Shown piece by piece: positions 1-9,609 of a DNA stretch of 64,000 nt. The notes beneath the pieces were generated by a model. It saw only the letters and a program-made list of their open reading frames with translations, did not search any database and had not been told where the DNA came from. Where the stretch lies: NCBI GenBank assembly GCA_022821805.1, contig JAJECX010000001.1, positions 248,001 through 312,000 on the forward strand, given 5' to 3'. Made by a program: the position numbers and the translations under genes. Position 1 is the stretch's first letter. The number at the start of each line of letters is the position of its first letter. This DNA comes from Anaerolineae bacterium. Lineage in GTDB: Bacteria; Chloroflexota; Anaerolineae; Aggregatilineales; Phototrophicaceae.

Positions 1-136
1 AATCTGCCGATCCAAAAGCGTATACTGGCGTCAATGAGGATACGCGGCTACGGCTGTTGCAGTTTCGGCGGCGTTTTCGTCATGCTCGAATATTTGAACA
101 GCGCGCAAGCTCTAAACCGAAGGGTTCAGAGGGAAT

Positions 137-1252
137 ATGCCATCAGCCCCCGACTTAAATGATTACAAGCCATCAGCGGACTTGGCCAAGGCGGCGACGA
201 TGCCGGCTCGCTGGTACATTGAACCTGAGTTTCTGACCTTGGAAGCGGAGAAGATTTTCTACCGGACCTGGCAGCCGGTCGCGCGGCTGGAAGACGTGGC
301 GCGGATCGGCGACTTCTATACCTGCGAAGTCCTTGATCAGCCGCTGGTCATCGTGCGGAATCGCGAGGACGAATTGCGCGCCTTTTATAATGTCTGCCCG
401 CATCGAGCGGCAGTCGTGGCGCATGGTCGCGGCAATCGGCTTAGCTTGCAATGCAAGTATCACGGCTGGACTTACGACCTGAACGGCAAGCTGCTGCGCG
501 CGCCCGAATTTGAAGGCGTGAAGAATTGGAACGCGGACGAAGTCTGTCTGCAATCGGTGCTTGTGGAAGCCTGGGGACCATGGATCTTTGTCAACCTCGA
601 ACCGACTGCCAAGCCGCTGTCCGCGACCTATGGCGCCATCGCGGAGGAAATCGCAGCCGCCGGATTCAACCTAGACCAGATGCGCTTAATTGAACGTCGA
701 GATTACCTGATTGATTGCAATTGGAAAGTGTACGTGGACAACTACTTGGAGGGATATCATTTGCCGATCGCTCATCCGGGCTTGTTCCGTGAGTTGGACT
801 ACGATCAGTATCGAGTGGAGACCCACCGCCACTATTCGAAGCAGTACGCGCCGATTCGCGATGTGGAGCCGGGCGATGCCCGTGACCGACGGTATGTGCG
901 CAGCGGCGAAGCGGAAGAAGACGCGCTCTATTATTGGATCTTCCCGAATGTAATGCTGAACGTTTACCTGGACAACAGCTCAATCAATATCATTATTCCT
1001 GTAGGGCACGACAAGACGCTGACGATATTCGAATGGTATTTCGAAGCGCCCGGAACAGGCGCGGGATGGGAAAGCATGCAGCAAATCATCGCCTTCAGCG
1101 ATGAAATTCAGCAAGAAGACATCGAATTATGTGAGTGGGTGCAGCGGGGACTTCGCTCGAAAGCCTATGACCGCGGTCGCTTTTCCGTGCTGCGCGAAAA
1201 CGGCGTGCATCACTTTCAATCCTTGGTTCACGAGTTTCTCACGCGGGATTAA
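137..1252 (+). CDS. Rieske 2Fe-2S aromatic-ring-hydroxylating oxygenase, alpha subunit
   Basis: The 371-residue protein has the two-domain layout of ring-hydroxylating oxygenase large subunits. The N-terminal Rieske domain shows CPH (Cys87, His89) and CKYH (Cys106, His109), the four ligands of the 2Fe-2S cluster. The C-terminal domain has DNYLEGYHLPIAH (Asp201, His208, His213), which supplies the two His ligands and the bridging Asp of the mononuclear iron site; an acidic QQED motif near the C-terminus is the likely third ligand. The family hydroxylates or demethylates aromatic and quaternary-amine substrates in the cytoplasm using a separate reductase, and none is encoded nearby. The start has a GAGGG ribosome site a few bases upstream. 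The substrate cannot be told from sequence. The stop codon abuts that of the convergent gene. Confidence 0.93.
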   Translation: MPSAPDLNDYKPSADLAKAATMPARWYIEPEFLTLEAEKIFYRTWQPVARLEDVARIGDFYTCEVLDQPLVIVRNREDELRAFYNVCPHRAAVVAHGRGNRLSLQCKYHGWTYDLNGKLLRAPEFEGVKNWNADEVCLQSVLVEAWGPWIFVNLEPTAKPLSATYGAIAEEIAAAGFNLDQMRLIERRDYLIDCNWKVYVDNYLEGYHLPIAHPGLFRELDYDQYRVETHRHYSKQYAPIRDVEPGDARDRRYVRSGEAEEDALYYWIFPNVMLNVYLDNSSINIIIPVGHDKTLTIFEWYFEAPGTGAGWESMQQIIAFSDEIQQEDIELCEWVQRGLRSKAYDRGRFSVLRENGVHHFQSLVHEFLTRD

Positions 1253-2248
1253 TCACGCTTGGTTGCGCGCTGGCGCTTTGGAGGCGAAAGCCATGGCTGG
1301 CGATGCCCCCAGGGCTACCAGCCCGATCGTGCCCCAAACGGCGTAACAAAAAACGTTGATGCCGTGCAGCAGAAATCCGAGAGCGAGCGCGTCGGCATCG
1401 CTCATGCCGACCAGTTGCCCGGTCGCTAGAATAGCGAGCTCAAAAGGACCGAGCGCGGCAACGCTGACCGGAAACGCAATGCTCAGCGCAGTCAGCGCGA
1501 TGCCTAAAGTCACGCTGATCTGGTAATCCACCTCAATGCCAAGCGCAAGATGCGAGAAGTAAAATGCAGCCATCGCGGTGCCCCAGGCGAGCGCCGTCCA
1601 AATCGCTGTGTTTGCCAGTGTGCGCAGGTACGTGAGTGGGCGCAAGCCATCCAGCAAGTGCTCGAGCATAGTTCGGAGCGGCAGCCTCTTGAGGGGCGGG
1701 GCGGCTTTCAGTATCGCGTTCAGCAGACCATGCGCAGCATCCGGCGCATGCGCGAAAGCGAGCAGGATGAGAAATCCGACCAGGGCGAGGGCGCCGAACA
1801 AGGCAGCCTTTTCCGTGATGTCGGCCGGGACCGACGGCAATTGGCTCACCGCGAAAGCGATCACCAGGACTACAACCAGCAGATCGATCAGGCGTTCTAC
1901 CACGATGCTGGCGCCCGATACAACCAGTGGCACGCCCCGCCTAGTCGCGAGGATGCCTCGCGCGACCTCGCCAAGACGAAAGGGCAGTTGATTGCCGAGA
2001 AACATTACGTTGACCATATGGAACGATTCCACAACGGAAATGCGACGATCAAGGAGCAGCCACCAGCGAATGCCTCGCGTGAGCAATGCCAATGTCGCGA
2101 ATAGCAGCGCAATCAGCAGGAAAGCCGGGTCGGCGCTGCGCAAGCTGTTGATTACATCGCTTACCGGTACTGCTCTTAGAACCAGGGCGAGCGATATCGC
2201 GCTGGCGACTATACTGGCGAGAATGAAAAGAATTCGTTTCGCCGTCAT
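1253..2248 (-). CDS. Lysylphosphatidylglycerol-synthase-TM / UPF0104 family membrane protein
   Basis: This 331-residue integral membrane protein has about eight hydrophobic segments and the UPF0104 signature: an early TRGIRWWLLL, then FLGNQLPFRLGEVARG near residues 88-103. The family covers the flippase-like domain of MprF and stand-alone proteins next to lipid or glycan genes; most members lack the soluble aminoacyltransferase domain, as here. It sits in the cytoplasmic membrane and may move or modify lipids, but no neighbour identifies a substrate. The reading frame ends directly against the convergent oxygenase gene with no spacer. Confidence 0.85.
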   Translation of the reverse strand: MTAKRILFILASIVASAISLALVLRAVPVSDVINSLRSADPAFLLIALLFATLALLTRGIRWWLLLDRRISVVESFHMVNVMFLGNQLPFRLGEVARGILATRRGVPLVVSGASIVVERLIDLLVVVLVIAFAVSQLPSVPADITEKAALFGALALVGFLILLAFAHAPDAAHGLLNAILKAAPPLKRLPLRTMLEHLLDGLRPLTYLRTLANTAIWTALAWGTAMAAFYFSHLALGIEVDYQISVTLGIALTALSIAFPVSVAALGPFELAILATGQLVGMSDADALALGFLLHGINVFCYAVWGTIGLVALGASPAMAFASKAPARNQA

Positions 2249-2328
2249 GAATTAGCTGCCCCTATGTCCCCTGGGCATCTGGCAGGAAGCTCGCTTGTTC
2301 CATGTGATCTGCGGATCTCGATCACGAA

Positions 2329-3984
2329 TTAGGGCGCCTCGATAAGAATAATTGGTTCGCCGCCAATCGCGCTGCTGCGGTTGCTCTCGAGGTCGGGAAA
2401 GCTGTAGTCGCTCGCTGGCTTGAGCGCAAGCGTGTAACCGCCATTGGAGGCAAGTATCGTCATTGTTTCGCCATTCATGAAATGCAGAACTGCGGATTTG
2501 CCCTGTGCCTTCAGTGTATATGAATGCGCAGCTTTTGTATTATTCCAAAGTGCGACGATACGCTCCCCGCTGGTTCGCTGGAAAACGGCGGAGGTGACGG
2601 CATCGTTGAGCCCATGCAGGCTGACAGGCGCGAATGGTTGCCTTCCAAACACCTCAGCCAGAAGACGAAAAGCCTGCGCGACCGGACGCGGCGTATTGGC
2701 ATGAGGATGGTGGCTGAAACAGTGGGAACCGCGCTCATTGCGATAGATGCCGAAGGCGTCGCCGAAGCAGGCCCCGTTGGCGCAAAGCTCGCCATTATTC
2801 GGCGGAAAATCGGTGCCAGCCGGATAATTGCCGCAGTCATCGTAAAGTTGATGATAAAAGACTACTTCTACGCCTTTTGCCCAGGCGAATGAAGCGCTCA
2901 TAATGAGAAAATGCGCCTGCTGCTGCGCGGTCGCCAGTCGGTTACGCTGTTCCGGGCTGAAAGCCCAGACCGGTCCCGGATAATCATCCCATACAGAAAC
3001 GCCGGTTTCGTTGACCCAGACCGGGCGTGTCAAGCGGTACGATTTCAGTGTGTCCTGGACCACTTTTGCCAGCCAGCCGCTGCGCCAGGGATCGTCATAA
3101 CTGTGAACTGCTATTACATCGAAGAACCAGCTGTAACGGTCCTTCAGCGGATCTACCTGAATCTGACGCAGCACCTGTCTAAGGAAGCCTTGGTCTTGGG
3201 CATAGAGTAAACCGCCGAAAATGACGCGCGCATCGGGATCGACCGTCTTGATCACAATCGCCGCGACTTTGAGCAGCCGCGCGTATATTTGGCTGCCTGC
3301 GTTCCAGAATTGCGACACATCGGGCTCGTTCCAGACTTCCCAGGCGCGGATTCCAGCGTCGGCGCCGAAATCATTGTGCTGTGCCAACACGCCGCCTGGC
3401 ATATAGCGCATTACCGCATAATGCACGAATTGAGCCCAAGGATTGTCCAAATTTATAGCTATGTCCGGTCCGCCGTTATCCGAGCCGTCGGCGAAGATGG
3501 GCTGGAACAAATTGGCAATACTGTGCCCGTCATGCCAGAAGGCGGGCCGGCCCAAGAGTATGGCGTTGGTCCGAAGGCCGTGGCGAATATCGGTCGCGAG
3601 CAGTCGATCATAAGCTGACCAGTCATAACGCCCCGGCTGCGTCTCAACGCGGTCCCAATACAGGGGCCAGCGAGTCCAGCCGGATCCGAGGATCAAGGCA
3701 TTGCGGTAGCGCACGGCGCCCATATTGTTGTCAACGAATCCTACGAAAGTGATGCCCAGCCGGTCAGCGCGGATATAATCATCGGGGTCGATGAGTTCGC
3801 CCGGCGCCGTAGTTGGCGCAATCGGCACCTGCGCGCTCGACAGATTGCCGAAAAGAAGTAGCGCGACGAAGAAAAGCAGCGCAACACCAGGGTGGCCTTT
3901 AATCACGGACAAGTGATAATTGTCAGCGCAACGCTGCCGCGGCGTTGCGGAATCACGCTGGCTGGTTCTGATGGGGACCTTCAC
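2329..3984 (-). CDS. Secreted glycoside hydrolase of clan GH-A type (GH39-like)
   Basis: A 551-residue protein with an N-terminal hydrophobic signal (about residues 33-52) followed by a TIM-barrel glycosidase. The clan GH-A catalytic pair is visible: WEVWNEPD carries the acid/base Glu and VWVNETG the nucleophile Glu. A GRPAFWHDG segment and a C-terminal beta-rich region fit a GH39-like enzyme acting on plant or exopolysaccharide beta-glycosides outside the cytoplasm. The long frame starts at a GTG with no clear ribosome site; a second GTG about 26 codons later (position 3906) would give a more normal signal peptide length. The substrate is not determinable. Confidence 0.8.
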   Translation of the reverse strand: MKVPIRTSQRDSATPRQRCADNYHLSVIKGHPGVALLFFVALLLFGNLSSAQVPIAPTTAPGELIDPDDYIRADRLGITFVGFVDNNMGAVRYRNALILGSGWTRWPLYWDRVETQPGRYDWSAYDRLLATDIRHGLRTNAILLGRPAFWHDGHSIANLFQPIFADGSDNGGPDIAINLDNPWAQFVHYAVMRYMPGGVLAQHNDFGADAGIRAWEVWNEPDVSQFWNAGSQIYARLLKVAAIVIKTVDPDARVIFGGLLYAQDQGFLRQVLRQIQVDPLKDRYSWFFDVIAVHSYDDPWRSGWLAKVVQDTLKSYRLTRPVWVNETGVSVWDDYPGPVWAFSPEQRNRLATAQQQAHFLIMSASFAWAKGVEVVFYHQLYDDCGNYPAGTDFPPNNGELCANGACFGDAFGIYRNERGSHCFSHHPHANTPRPVAQAFRLLAEVFGRQPFAPVSLHGLNDAVTSAVFQRTSGERIVALWNNTKAAHSYTLKAQGKSAVLHFMNGETMTILASNGGYTLALKPASDYSFPDLESNRSSAIGGEPIILIEAP

Positions 3985-4061
3985 ATTCTAAGACCGGTTT
4001 CCAAACATCGTTTCGATTATAGTCTTGAGGGGCAAATCCAACAGCGCCAATGACGTTCAGA

Positions 4062-4090
4062 TTGACGCGCCCATACACCAAGGCTATACT
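4062..4090 (+). promoter_or_regulatory. Sigma70-type promoter for the Trm112-like gene
   Basis: TTGACG (4062-4067) and TATACT (4085-4090) are separated by exactly 17 bases and lie 38 bases before the start codon of the small downstream gene. Both boxes are one base from consensus. The primary sigma factor gene in this window encodes a protein of the matching class. Confidence 0.7.
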
Positions 4091-4128
4091 GCATTTCAGG
4101 CTTTGACAGCAGGGGAGAGGGTAAGGAA

Positions 4129-4368
4129 ATGGCTGTCGTATCCGACGAACTGATGGAGATTCTTCGCTGTCCGGTGGCGGTGCATTATACGAACAAAGGC
4201 GATGACCCGGGCCGTCTGCGGCTGGTGCAGGACTGTTGGCTCGTTTGCGATGACAGCGGCTACAAATATCCGATACGAGACGGAATCCCAGTGATGCTGG
4301 TTGATGAGGGCGAGAAGTGGAAGAACACCGCTGAAGATGACTTGCCAATCCCCCCGCCCGAAGAATAG
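4129..4368 (+). CDS. Trm112-like (UPF0434/YcaR family) protein
   Basis: A 79-residue protein matching the small Trm112p-like fold: MEILRCP near the start, then a central WLVCDDSGYKYPIRDGIPVML typical of YcaR/UPF0434 proteins. In eukaryotes and archaea Trm112 activates methyltransferases; the bacterial members are usually small zinc-ribbon-like proteins of unknown partner. Here two Cys (in RCP and VCD) remain rather than a full set of four, so zinc binding is uncertain. It has its own promoter and ends in front of a bidirectional terminator shared with clpB. Confidence 0.82.
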   Translation: MAVVSDELMEILRCPVAVHYTNKGDDPGRLRLVQDCWLVCDDSGYKYPIRDGIPVMLVDEGEKWKNTAEDDLPIPPPEE

Positions 4369-4372
4369 GAAA

Positions 4373-4390
4373 GGGGCGTGCTGCCGCCCC
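4373..4390. terminator. Bidirectional hairpin between Trm112-like gene and clpB
   Basis: A perfect 6-bp GC stem (GGGGCG at 4373-4378 with CGCCCC at 4385-4390) and a 6-base loop lie in the 49-bp gap between two convergent genes. On the minus strand the stem is followed by TTTCC, so it fits best as the clpB terminator, though it can serve both. Confidence 0.6.
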
Positions 4391-4417
4391 CAAATCATGC
4401 TCTCCTGTTGTCGCGGT

Positions 4418-7030
4418 TTACGCAGCGGCCGTTTCGAACTGCTGTGAACGGAATGAAAGCCGACTGCCGCCCATATCGACATCAACCCAGACGCGATCGC
4501 CCTCGTCAATACTTCCCTCAAGAATCGCCATAGCCAGCGGATCCTGTAAGCCTCGTTGAATCGCGCGCTTTAGGGGCCTGGCGCCAAAAACCGGATCCCA
4601 ACCTGCATCTGCCAGCATATCCTTAGCGGCCGCGCTCAACTCGATTGTGATTCGCCGCTCAGCGAGTATGTCCTCCAACCGTTCGAGTTGTAAATCGACG
4701 ATGCGCTCAATATGCTCGCGCGTCAGGCTGTGGAAGATGATGACTTCGTCCAGCCGGTTCAGGAACTCAGGCCGGAAGTGGCGGTCCAATTCGCTCATGA
4801 TCGTTTTGCGCTGTGCGTCGCGATCGCCATCTGCGCCCATCCGCTTGATCAATGCGCTGCCTACATTGCTCGTCATGATGATGACGCAGTTCGAGAAGTT
4901 GACCGTGCGCCCCTGCCCATCGGTCAGGCGTCCGTCGTCAAAGACCTGCAGAAAGACATTGAATACATCGGGATGCGCTTTTTCGATTTCATCAAAGAGA
5001 AGCACGCTGTATGGGCGCCGGCGAACGGCTTCGGTCAACTGACCGCCTTCTTCGTAGCCCACGTATCCCGGCGGCGCGCCTATCAAGCGGGCGATGCTGT
5101 GCTTTTCACCGTACTCGCTCATGTCGATGCGCACCATCGCGCTGTCATCATCAAAGAGAAACTGCGCCAGCGAGCGCGCCATCTCCGTCTTGCCGACTCC
5201 TGTCGGACCCAGGAAGAGAAAGGTTCCCACCGGTCGATTTGGATCCTGCAAGCCGGCTCGGCTGCGTCGGACGGCGGCCGATACCGCTTTAACCGCGTCA
5301 TCCTGTCCGACGACTCGCTCGTGCAAGCGCGCCTCCATGTGGAGCAGCTTTTCGATTTCACCTTCCAGCATGCGCGCAACCGGAATGCCGGTCCAGCGGC
5401 TAACGATGGTGGCGATTTCGTCCGCATCCACCTCTTCTTTGAGCATCAGCGAACCGTTCTGGCGCATTTCATCCATGGTCGCCTCACGGGCGCCCAGCGA
5501 CTTTTCCAGCTCCGGCAGGACGCCGTAGCGCAGGCGCGCCGCCTCTTCCAGGTTGCCTTCGCGCTCGGCGCGCTCCAGTTGAATGCGCGCTTCGTCCAGC
5601 TCGGCCTTGATGCCCGACATCGCCTGAATCGCGTCCTTTTCGTGCCGCCACGCTGTCAGCAGGCTATTGAGTTCTTCCTGCGCATCGGCCAATTCCAGCT
5701 CCAAATCTTTCAAGCGGATTTTGGAATCATCATCTTTTTCCTTGTTGAGCGCGGCGCGTTCGATCTCCAACTGCATGATCTGCCGCTCTCGTTGGTCCAG
5801 TTCAATCGGTTTGCTGTCAATTTCCATCTTGAGGTGAGCGGCCGCCTCGTCGATCAGGTCGATGGCTTTGTCCGGCAGCTGCCGATCGGGCAGATAGCGA
5901 TGGCTGAGCGCAGCGGCGGCGATGACCGCGCCGTCTTGAATCCGCACGCCATGATGCAGCTCATAGCGCTCTTTCAGTCCGCGCAGAATGCTGATCGTAT
6001 TTTCAACCGTCGGCTCATCGACGAAAATTGGCTGGAAGCGTCGTTCGAGCGCGGCGTCCTTTTCGATGTGCTGGCGATACTCATCCAGCGTTGTGGCGCC
6101 AATCATGCGCAGCTCGCCCCGCGCCAGCATCGGCTTGAGCATATTGCCCGCATCCATTGAACCTTCCGCGCGCCCGGCGCCGACGATATTGTGCAACTCG
6201 TCAATGAAAAGGATGATCTCGCCATCGCTCTCGGCGATTTCTTTCAGTACCGCTTGCAGGCGCTCTTCAAATTCGCCGCGGAATTTGCTGCCAGCGACCA
6301 GGGCGGCCAGGTCCAGCGCGATGATGGTCTTGTCTTTCAAGCCATCGGGCACATCTCCGTTGACGAGACGCTGCGCCAGCCCTTCCGCGATCGCGGTCTT
6401 GCCAACGCCTGCCTCGCCGATCAGCACCGGATTGTTCTTGGTTCGGCGGCTAATGACATGAATCACGCGCCGAATCTCTTCGTCGCGCCCGATAACCGGA
6501 TCGAGCCGACCCTGACGCGCATCAGCCGTCAGGTCTCGCCCGAACTTGGCCAGACTGTTATAGGTCGATTCCGGGTCTTGGCTCGTGACGCGCTGATTGC
6601 CGCGGATCGATTGCAGCGCCTGCATGATGTCGTCGTATTCTATGCTGCTGCGCTGCAGGATGCCGCTTGTTTCACCGTCCTTTGCCAGCGCCAACAGCAA
6701 ATGCTCGGTGCTGGTGTACTCATCGCGTATTTTCTTGGCTTCGTTTTCCGCTGCGCTGAAAACCTGCACCGCCGAGCGCCCGACGCCAATGGCTGAATTG
6801 GGCTGACTGGCGCGCGGCAAGTGGTCCAGCGCTCTTATCAACTCGGCATGAATGGCAGCAGTCTGCGCGCCAATCTTCTGGATGATGCGCGGAACCAAGC
6901 CTTCGTCTTGCTCCAGCAGGCTCAGGAAAATGTGCGCCGGCTCTATTGCTGAGTGATGGCGCTCGCCAGCGAGGCTCTGCGCTTTAAGGACGGCGCTTTG
7001 CGCTTTGTTGGTGTAACGGCTGAAGTCCAT
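4418..7030 (-). CDS. clpB: ATP-dependent disaggregase chaperone ClpB
   Basis: The 870-residue product is full length for ClpB/Hsp104. It has the Clp N-domain (about 1-145), AAA1 with Walker A GEAGVGKT and Walker [11 protein letters not shown], a long coiled-coil middle domain (about 400-525) that separates ClpB from ClpC/ClpA, and AAA2 with Walker A GPTGVGKT and Walker [14 protein letters not shown]. It rescues aggregated protein with DnaK in the cytoplasm. No IGF/IGL ClpP-binding loop is evident, as expected for a disaggregase. A strong AAAGGAGG ribosome site precedes the ATG. I did not find a CIRCE operator in the 106-bp upstream gap. Confidence 0.98.
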   Translation of the reverse strand: MDFSRYTNKAQSAVLKAQSLAGERHHSAIEPAHIFLSLLEQDEGLVPRIIQKIGAQTAAIHAELIRALDHLPRASQPNSAIGVGRSAVQVFSAAENEAKKIRDEYTSTEHLLLALAKDGETSGILQRSSIEYDDIMQALQSIRGNQRVTSQDPESTYNSLAKFGRDLTADARQGRLDPVIGRDEEIRRVIHVISRRTKNNPVLIGEAGVGKTAIAEGLAQRLVNGDVPDGLKDKTIIALDLAALVAGSKFRGEFEERLQAVLKEIAESDGEIILFIDELHNIVGAGRAEGSMDAGNMLKPMLARGELRMIGATTLDEYRQHIEKDAALERRFQPIFVDEPTVENTISILRGLKERYELHHGVRIQDGAVIAAAALSHRYLPDRQLPDKAIDLIDEAAAHLKMEIDSKPIELDQRERQIMQLEIERAALNKEKDDDSKIRLKDLELELADAQEELNSLLTAWRHEKDAIQAMSGIKAELDEARIQLERAEREGNLEEAARLRYGVLPELEKSLGAREATMDEMRQNGSLMLKEEVDADEIATIVSRWTGIPVARMLEGEIEKLLHMEARLHERVVGQDDAVKAVSAAVRRSRAGLQDPNRPVGTFLFLGPTGVGKTEMARSLAQFLFDDDSAMVRIDMSEYGEKHSIARLIGAPPGYVGYEEGGQLTEAVRRRPYSVLLFDEIEKAHPDVFNVFLQVFDDGRLTDGQGRTVNFSNCVIIMTSNVGSALIKRMGADGDRDAQRKTIMSELDRHFRPEFLNRLDEVIIFHSLTREHIERIVDLQLERLEDILAERRITIELSAAAKDMLADAGWDPVFGARPLKRAIQRGLQDPLAMAILEGSIDEGDRVWVDVDMGGSRLSFRSQQFETAAA

Positions 7031-7136
7031 GGGTCCTCCTTTATAGCAAAGTTGACAACATCATTGTCCGACAGCCTTGTCAGAAGAGTGTCAGAGGACT
7101 GTAAACGCTGTGTAATCGTTGTTCAGGGGAGGCGGA

Positions 7137-8084
7137 TTATCGTTGGCTGGAGCGCAGAATCGTTCCGGCGCCGCGGATACTGAAGCTGTCGAAGCAGGCT
7201 GGGATCAAGCCCGTTTCGCCCAGGGAAAGCTCGATCGCTTCATGTCCAGGGACCTCCACCAGGCATATTCCGGCAATGCAGGTCAGCGATTGAAAGCGTC
7301 CGTTTGTCTCGATAGCGAACCCTCGCTCCGTGAGTTCATGGCGCCAGGCGCGGAAGTATTCGCAGTTGACGAGCAGATCGTTCTTAGGCTGCTGCACTCG
7401 CGGGAGTGACTCTAGGTTGGCCACTTGAAGGCCCTTGTCGATATGCAGTTCGCGCGGTTGCCCATCCAGCCCCAACCGGCCCCAGTCATAAAGACGGTAG
7501 GTGACATCGCTCGATTGCTGAATCTCGTAGATCAATAGTCCAGGTCCGAGCGCGTGAATGGTGTTCGCCGGGATGAAAAGTACATCGCCCGCTTTGACCT
7601 CGACATAGACCAATAACTCTGCCAGCCGATTGCGGCGGATCGCCTCCGCCATTCCTTCTCGTGTCATCCCGGTCCGCAGGCCAATGACCAATTTGGCGCC
7701 TGCCTCCGCATGCAGCACAACCCAGGCTTCGGATTTCCCGCGCGGATCGCCTTCCAGTTGCCGCGCTTGTTCGTCGTTGGGATGCGCCTGAATCGAAAGC
7801 CATTCCGTCGCGTCGATGAGTTTTGCGAGCAATGGGAAGCCATCTTCCGGATCGTTGCCGCTGCCGAGAAGCTCCGCGCCCAATTCCTGCGCCAAATCGC
7901 CAAGGCATGTTCCCCGCAGCGGACCATTGGCGATGGTTGCTGTGTCGTGCAGTTCCCAGGATTCGCCGTAGAGTTCTGAGCTTGGCAAGAGTTTTCCCAT
8001 CAGTGTATTCAACCGGCGGCCGCCCCATATCTTTGTATGCAGAGTAGGGCGTAACTTCAGCGGGTAGAGGGCGTTTGCGGACAA
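7137..8084 (-). CDS. manA: Class I mannose-6-phosphate isomerase
   Basis: At 315 residues this is the short Bacillus-type ManA, which interconverts fructose-6-phosphate and mannose-6-phosphate for GDP-mannose and glycan synthesis. The zinc site residues are visible in SIQAHPND (Gln, His), GKSEAW (Glu) and IPANTIHALGPG (His), with the arginine-containing YRLYDWGR near residue 215. The N-terminus LRPTLHTKIWGGRRL is typical. Translation most likely starts at TTG (8084), which has GGAG upstream. It is a single gene between clpB and a divergent membrane protein gene. Confidence 0.93.
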   Translation of the reverse strand: MSANALYPLKLRPTLHTKIWGGRRLNTLMGKLLPSSELYGESWELHDTATIANGPLRGTCLGDLAQELGAELLGSGNDPEDGFPLLAKLIDATEWLSIQAHPNDEQARQLEGDPRGKSEAWVVLHAEAGAKLVIGLRTGMTREGMAEAIRRNRLAELLVYVEVKAGDVLFIPANTIHALGPGLLIYEIQQSSDVTYRLYDWGRLGLDGQPRELHIDKGLQVANLESLPRVQQPKNDLLVNCEYFRAWRHELTERGFAIETNGRFQSLTCIAGICLVEVPGHEAIELSLGETGLIPACFDSFSIRGAGTILRSSQR

Positions 8085-8149
8085 GGTGGAACTCCGTGAT
8101 CACGTCTTAATCGCAGTGACTTCGATGATTATATGTCATTAATTGGATA

Positions 8150-8158
8150 TGCTATAAT
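8150..8158 (+). promoter_or_regulatory. Extended -10 promoter for the coiled-coil membrane protein gene
   Basis: TGCTATAAT is a perfect extended -10 element (TG at 8150-8151, TATAAT at 8153-8158) about 75 bases before the next start codon. No good -35 is seen, which is usual for extended -10 promoters. Confidence 0.55.
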
Positions 8159-8232
8159 GACCGAGACTCAACGATGGTTGACTGTCCGAGATTTTCGCAT
8201 TTGTCTCCGATTCGCATCCTCGAGATGGCTTG

Positions 8233-9609
8233 ATGATTGAGAAGCCAAGTCCACAAGATTATTTGGATGATTTACACGCAATCGGCGTTACGCAGCTGTT
8301 TCAGCCGCATCTAACTACACGCGACCGCGCCGCCGGCCTTCGACGCGTGCGCCAGGAACTCGGCCGTATGCGTACCGAGTTGACGCTTCATCGAGATTCA
8401 CTCAACCATGAGGGCGAGGGGCTTAATGCGGAGGAACCCAGGCGCCGCGCCGCTCCCTTTAATCTCTTGCTGCTGCTGCATGAACAATTGGTAGAAGAGG
8501 TTGGCGATCTGGAGCGGAGCCTCAGCACGGGCAAGCCGATGCCCTACAGCTTTGATTTCGGACGATTTATCTTCGGTAACGACGAGACCGGCGAATGGTT
8601 TGTGGGCAGTCAGGAGCAGTATGACGATTGGCTGCGGATTCAGCAGTTTAAGCAGCGGCTTGACGCCTTGCGACTTAAGGGGCAGCCGGCGCGGGAGCAA
8701 ATGATCGGCATACGCAGCGAATTGGAAGCGCTCACAGCCAAACATGAAAAGACGCAGTCGAAGATTGACAGCCGGAAAAAGCGCGCCTTTGTACTGCGGC
8801 GAATCGGGATGCTGGCAGTTTTGCTCGCCGCGAGCGGAACCATAGGTGTCTATTATTGGAACACGCAGCGAGACTTCAGCCTGGTTGCCTTGGGGCTGAC
8901 CGTCGTCTGCGCGCTGTTGATACCCATCGTCATCGCCAATTGGAAGGATCCGCGCACCCGCACTGCGCGCAAACAGCGCAAGCTGGCAGAGCAGATCCTT
9001 GAACTCAAGCAGGAAGGTCTTCAGCATCGTCAGAGTTATCAACCGCTTGAGTTGCAGGTCAAGGCGCTGGAAGTCCACTACAACAGAATGATGGACACCT
9101 GGGAGGCGGCGCGGTTAGTCAAGAATCGCCTCGATGACTTCATTGAAGAGGGACAGCCGCTGCGGGAACGGGTGGAGAGCATACGCGCCGAATTGGATGA
9201 ACTGCGTCAGCAGCGCGACAAGTTGCTGCGGAAACTGGAAAAACGGCAAAAGCGCGGGGCCTTTGCGCGGCGAATGTTCCTGCATGTGATGCTGGTATTG
9301 GCGAGCGGCGCGGTTGGATTCTATCTGCAATACACCGGCGAGATCGATTATGGCTCGGTCATGTATGGCTTGGGCGCATTTTGTATTTTGTTGGTGCCTT
9401 TGGCCTACATAGACTGGAAGAATCGCGATTACAAGCTCGAATCCAAGCTGCGCCAGATTGAAACGCGGATGCTTCAGCTACAGACAGAAGGCAAGCAGGT
9501 GATGAAGCGCTATCATCCAATCGAACTGCAAATCAAGACGCTTATCGCGCAGTATAAGCGCACTCGCGCTGGCATTACCAGTATTCATGAATCGCCGGCC
9601 GTAGCTTAA
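8233..9609 (+). CDS. Internally duplicated coiled-coil / four-TM membrane protein, function unknown
   Basis: The 458-residue protein is not recognised. After a unique N-terminal part (about 1-135) there are two homologous units, about 137-288 and 290-441. Each has a charged helix with GQPxRExxxxIRxEL, a coiled coil, two transmembrane segments (about 192-210 and 217-236; 348-366 and 375-393), a W-K-D/N-R turn, a second coiled coil and a closing Y-Q/H-P-L/I-E-L-Q motif. It is thus an inner-membrane protein with four membrane spans and long cytoplasmic coiled coils. A TTG precedes the chosen ATG by one codon. The stop overlaps the convergent dehydrogenase gene by four bases. Confidence 0.75.
   Translation: MIEKPSPQDYLDDLHAIGVTQLFQPHLTTRDRAAGLRRVRQELGRMRTELTLHRDSLNHEGEGLNAEEPRRRAAPFNLLLLLHEQLVEEVGDLERSLSTGKPMPYSFDFGRFIFGNDETGEWFVGSQEQYDDWLRIQQFKQRLDALRLKGQPAREQMIGIRSELEALTAKHEKTQSKIDSRKKRAFVLRRIGMLAVLLAASGTIGVYYWNTQRDFSLVALGLTVVCALLIPIVIANWKDPRTRTARKQRKLAEQILELKQEGLQHRQSYQPLELQVKALEVHYNRMMDTWEAARLVKNRLDDFIEEGQPLRERVESIRAELDELRQQRDKLLRKLEKRQKRGAFARRMFLHVMLVLASGAVGFYLQYTGEIDYGSVMYGLGAFCILLVPLAYIDWKNRDYKLESKLRQIETRMLQLQTEGKQVMKRYHPIELQIKTLIAQYKRTRAGITSIHESPAVA

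Noticed and set aside
4712-6160. Long plus-strand frame of 482 codons
   Set aside because: It lies wholly antisense to clpB and reads as the codon-bias shadow of that gene.
7031-7136. CIRCE or HspR operator before clpB
   Set aside because: TGACA/TGTC-type repeats occur, but neither the CIRCE inverted repeat nor the HAIR consensus is present.
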